A stretch of DNA of 64,000 nucleotides from Bacteroidales bacterium (GTDB lineage: Bacteria; Bacteroidota; Bacteroidia; Bacteroidales; VadinHA17): positions 1 through 64,000 of the forward strand of contig JARKQN010000127.1 of the NCBI GenBank assembly GCA_029974835.1, in the 5' to 3' direction. The position numbers and the translations under genes are program-made. Positions 63,021-64,000 of the stretch are shown piece after piece (within the stretch, counting starts at the first letter, position 1; the number at the start of each line of letters is the position of its first letter). Under the pieces are notes generated by a model that was not told where the DNA came from, did no database searches, and worked only from the letters and a program-made list of their open reading frames with translations.

Positions 63021-64000
63021 ATGAGGAAACTGGTTATTGCGATTCTGGTATCAGCGGCAAGCCTGATTCTGCACTCTCAGGTATCTGACCCCGTAACATG
63101 GAGTTTCGGCTATCAGAAAACCGGCGAAAACAGGTATGACATTATTATGTCGGCCACCATTGAAGAGGGCTCTCATATTTATTCAATAAATGTCCCTGAA
63201 AATGGTCCGATACCGACTACATTCCTTTTCGACACCACCTCTGGTGATTTTTCTGCTGAAGGTAAACCATTTGAGACAATCAAACCTGTCGAAAAATTTG
63301 ATGAGGCATTTGGGTTCAATATTAACACCTTCAGCGACCGGGCCGAGTTCAGGCAAAAGATAGTTTCGGACAAACCCGGTTTTGTTGTGAAAGGTACTGT
63401 CACATATATGTCCTGTACCAATACCACGTGCCTGCCCCCCAAAGATGTTGATTTTGAGGTTGTGATAGGACAGGTGCGACAGGAAAAGCCGGAGGCATCA
63501 ATAGCTGCTGCACCCGGTAATACCGGTCTCTTCAGGTTCTTCTGGATATCATTTCTTTTGGGTCTGGTTGGACTGCTGACGCCATGCGTATACCCGATGA
63601 TCCCCATGACGGTTGCCTTCTTTTCAAGAGGCGGTTCAGGCAGGCCGGGTCAGGTTTTAACTGCTCTGGTTTTCGGAATATCGATAGTTGTAATTTATAC
63701 CCTTCCGGGGCTGATCATCTCATTAACCGGGGCCGGAGCTGGTTTCACGAACGCCCTTAGCACACACTGGATCCCGAATCTCATTTTCTTTCTTCTTTTT
63801 GTAATTTTTGCGGTGTCGTTTTTCGGCGCTTTCGAACTGATTCTGCCTAATAAATGGGTCTCAAAAAGTGATTCGATGGTCGACAGGGGAGGCCTCCTGG
63901 CTTCATTCTTCCTGGCCCTTACAACGGTGATAGTGTCATTTTCATGCACCGGTCCGATAGTGGGCAGCCTTCTTGTGGAAGCTTCCACCGGCAGTGTGCT
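63021..64000 (+). CDS. DsbD/CcdA-like thiol:disulfide interchange protein, 5' part only
   Basis: The open frame runs from the ATG at 63021 to the window edge (326 residues). It begins with a signal peptide (MRKLVIAILVSAASLILHSQ), then a periplasmic DsbD-alpha-like domain with the cysteine pair in MSCTNTTCLPP (about residues 130-140). Membrane helices follow, with the CcdA-type cysteines in LLTPCVYPM (about 188-196) and FSCTGPIVG (about 310-318). DsbD moves electrons from cytoplasmic thioredoxin to periplasmic thiols. A C-terminal thioredoxin domain is expected beyond the window. Confidence 0.88.
   Translation, partial: MRKLVIAILVSAASLILHSQVSDPVTWSFGYQKTGENRYDIIMSATIEEGSHIYSINVPENGPIPTTFLFDTTSGDFSAEGKPFETIKPVEKFDEAFGFNINTFSDRAEFRQKIVSDKPGFVVKGTVTYMSCTNTTCLPPKDVDFEVVIGQVRQEKPEASIAAAPGNTGLFRFFWISFLLGLVGLLTPCVYPMIPMTVAFFSRGGSGRPGQVLTALVFGISIVVIYTLPGLIISLTGAGAGFTNALSTHWIPNLIFFLLFVIFAVSFFGAFELILPNKWVSKSDSMVDRGGLLASFFLALTTVIVSFSCTGPIVGSLLVEASTGSV

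Overview
The window is a chromosomal segment from a member of the Bacteroidota, most likely Bacteroidales. Evidence: the TAnnTTTG type of -7 promoter box recurs in front of genes, Shine-Dalgarno sequences are mostly absent, several proteins are clade-specific (GldD, GldE, a gliding-motility C-terminal domain protein, a type IX secretion C-terminal signal, SusC-like carboxypeptidase-regulatory TonB receptors, a 29-residue COX24/AURKAIP1-like protein), and the S10-spc-alpha ribosomal block lacks tuf and adk. No CRISPR array, prophage, insertion sequence or tRNA gene was seen.

Layout. 1-4.2 kb: tail of a GH43 arabinanase-like enzyme, a YhcH-type lipoprotein, DedA, a porin, an acyltransferase and two small unknowns. 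4.2-8.2 kb: a TPP riboswitch followed by a thiamine salvage operon (outer-membrane receptor, PnuT-type permease, thiamine pyrophosphokinase). 8.2-13.8 kb: a DUF4412 secreted protein, UvrD/PcrA helicase, a PKD/gliding-motility C-terminal domain protein and a PhzF-like enzyme. 14.0-20.5 kb: a TetR - TolC - adaptor - RND pump - PII-like protein operon closed by a clear terminator. 20.6-22.7 kb: a divergent EF-G paralogue (EF-G2 type) whose GTPase motifs are degenerate.

23.1-40.8 kb is the long translation operon rpsL-rpsG-fusA-S10-spc-alpha, through secY, map, infA, rpmJ, rpoA and rplQ. It includes rpmD and rpmJ, both very short. It ends in a perfect 34-bp palindrome. Directly downstream, about 40.98-41.48 kb, is a roughly 500-nt stretch without a credible protein. 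It has its own Bacteroidota-type promoter box, many compact hairpins with tetraloops, and a strong intrinsic terminator. I read it as a large structured non-coding RNA gene of a class I cannot name, and it is the best candidate here for something undescribed.

41.6-56.7 kb holds ubiD, a SpoIIE-type phosphatase convergent with a histidine-kinase/receiver hybrid whose ATPase half looks degenerate, three unknown or poorly known envelope proteins, polyphosphate kinase 2, hisS, an ECF sigma/anti-sigma-like/Spy-like module, ychF, a T9SS-exported M14 carboxypeptidase and an alkaline-phosphatase-fold protein lacking key metal ligands. 56.7-64 kb holds a minus-strand series (ssb, gldE, gldD, Sfp-type transferase, GGGP synthase-like enzyme) and a plus-strand series (HU, the COX24-like mini-protein, RNase G, and the start of a DsbD-like protein cut by the window edge).

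All functions are read from sequence motifs and gene order; no database search was possible.
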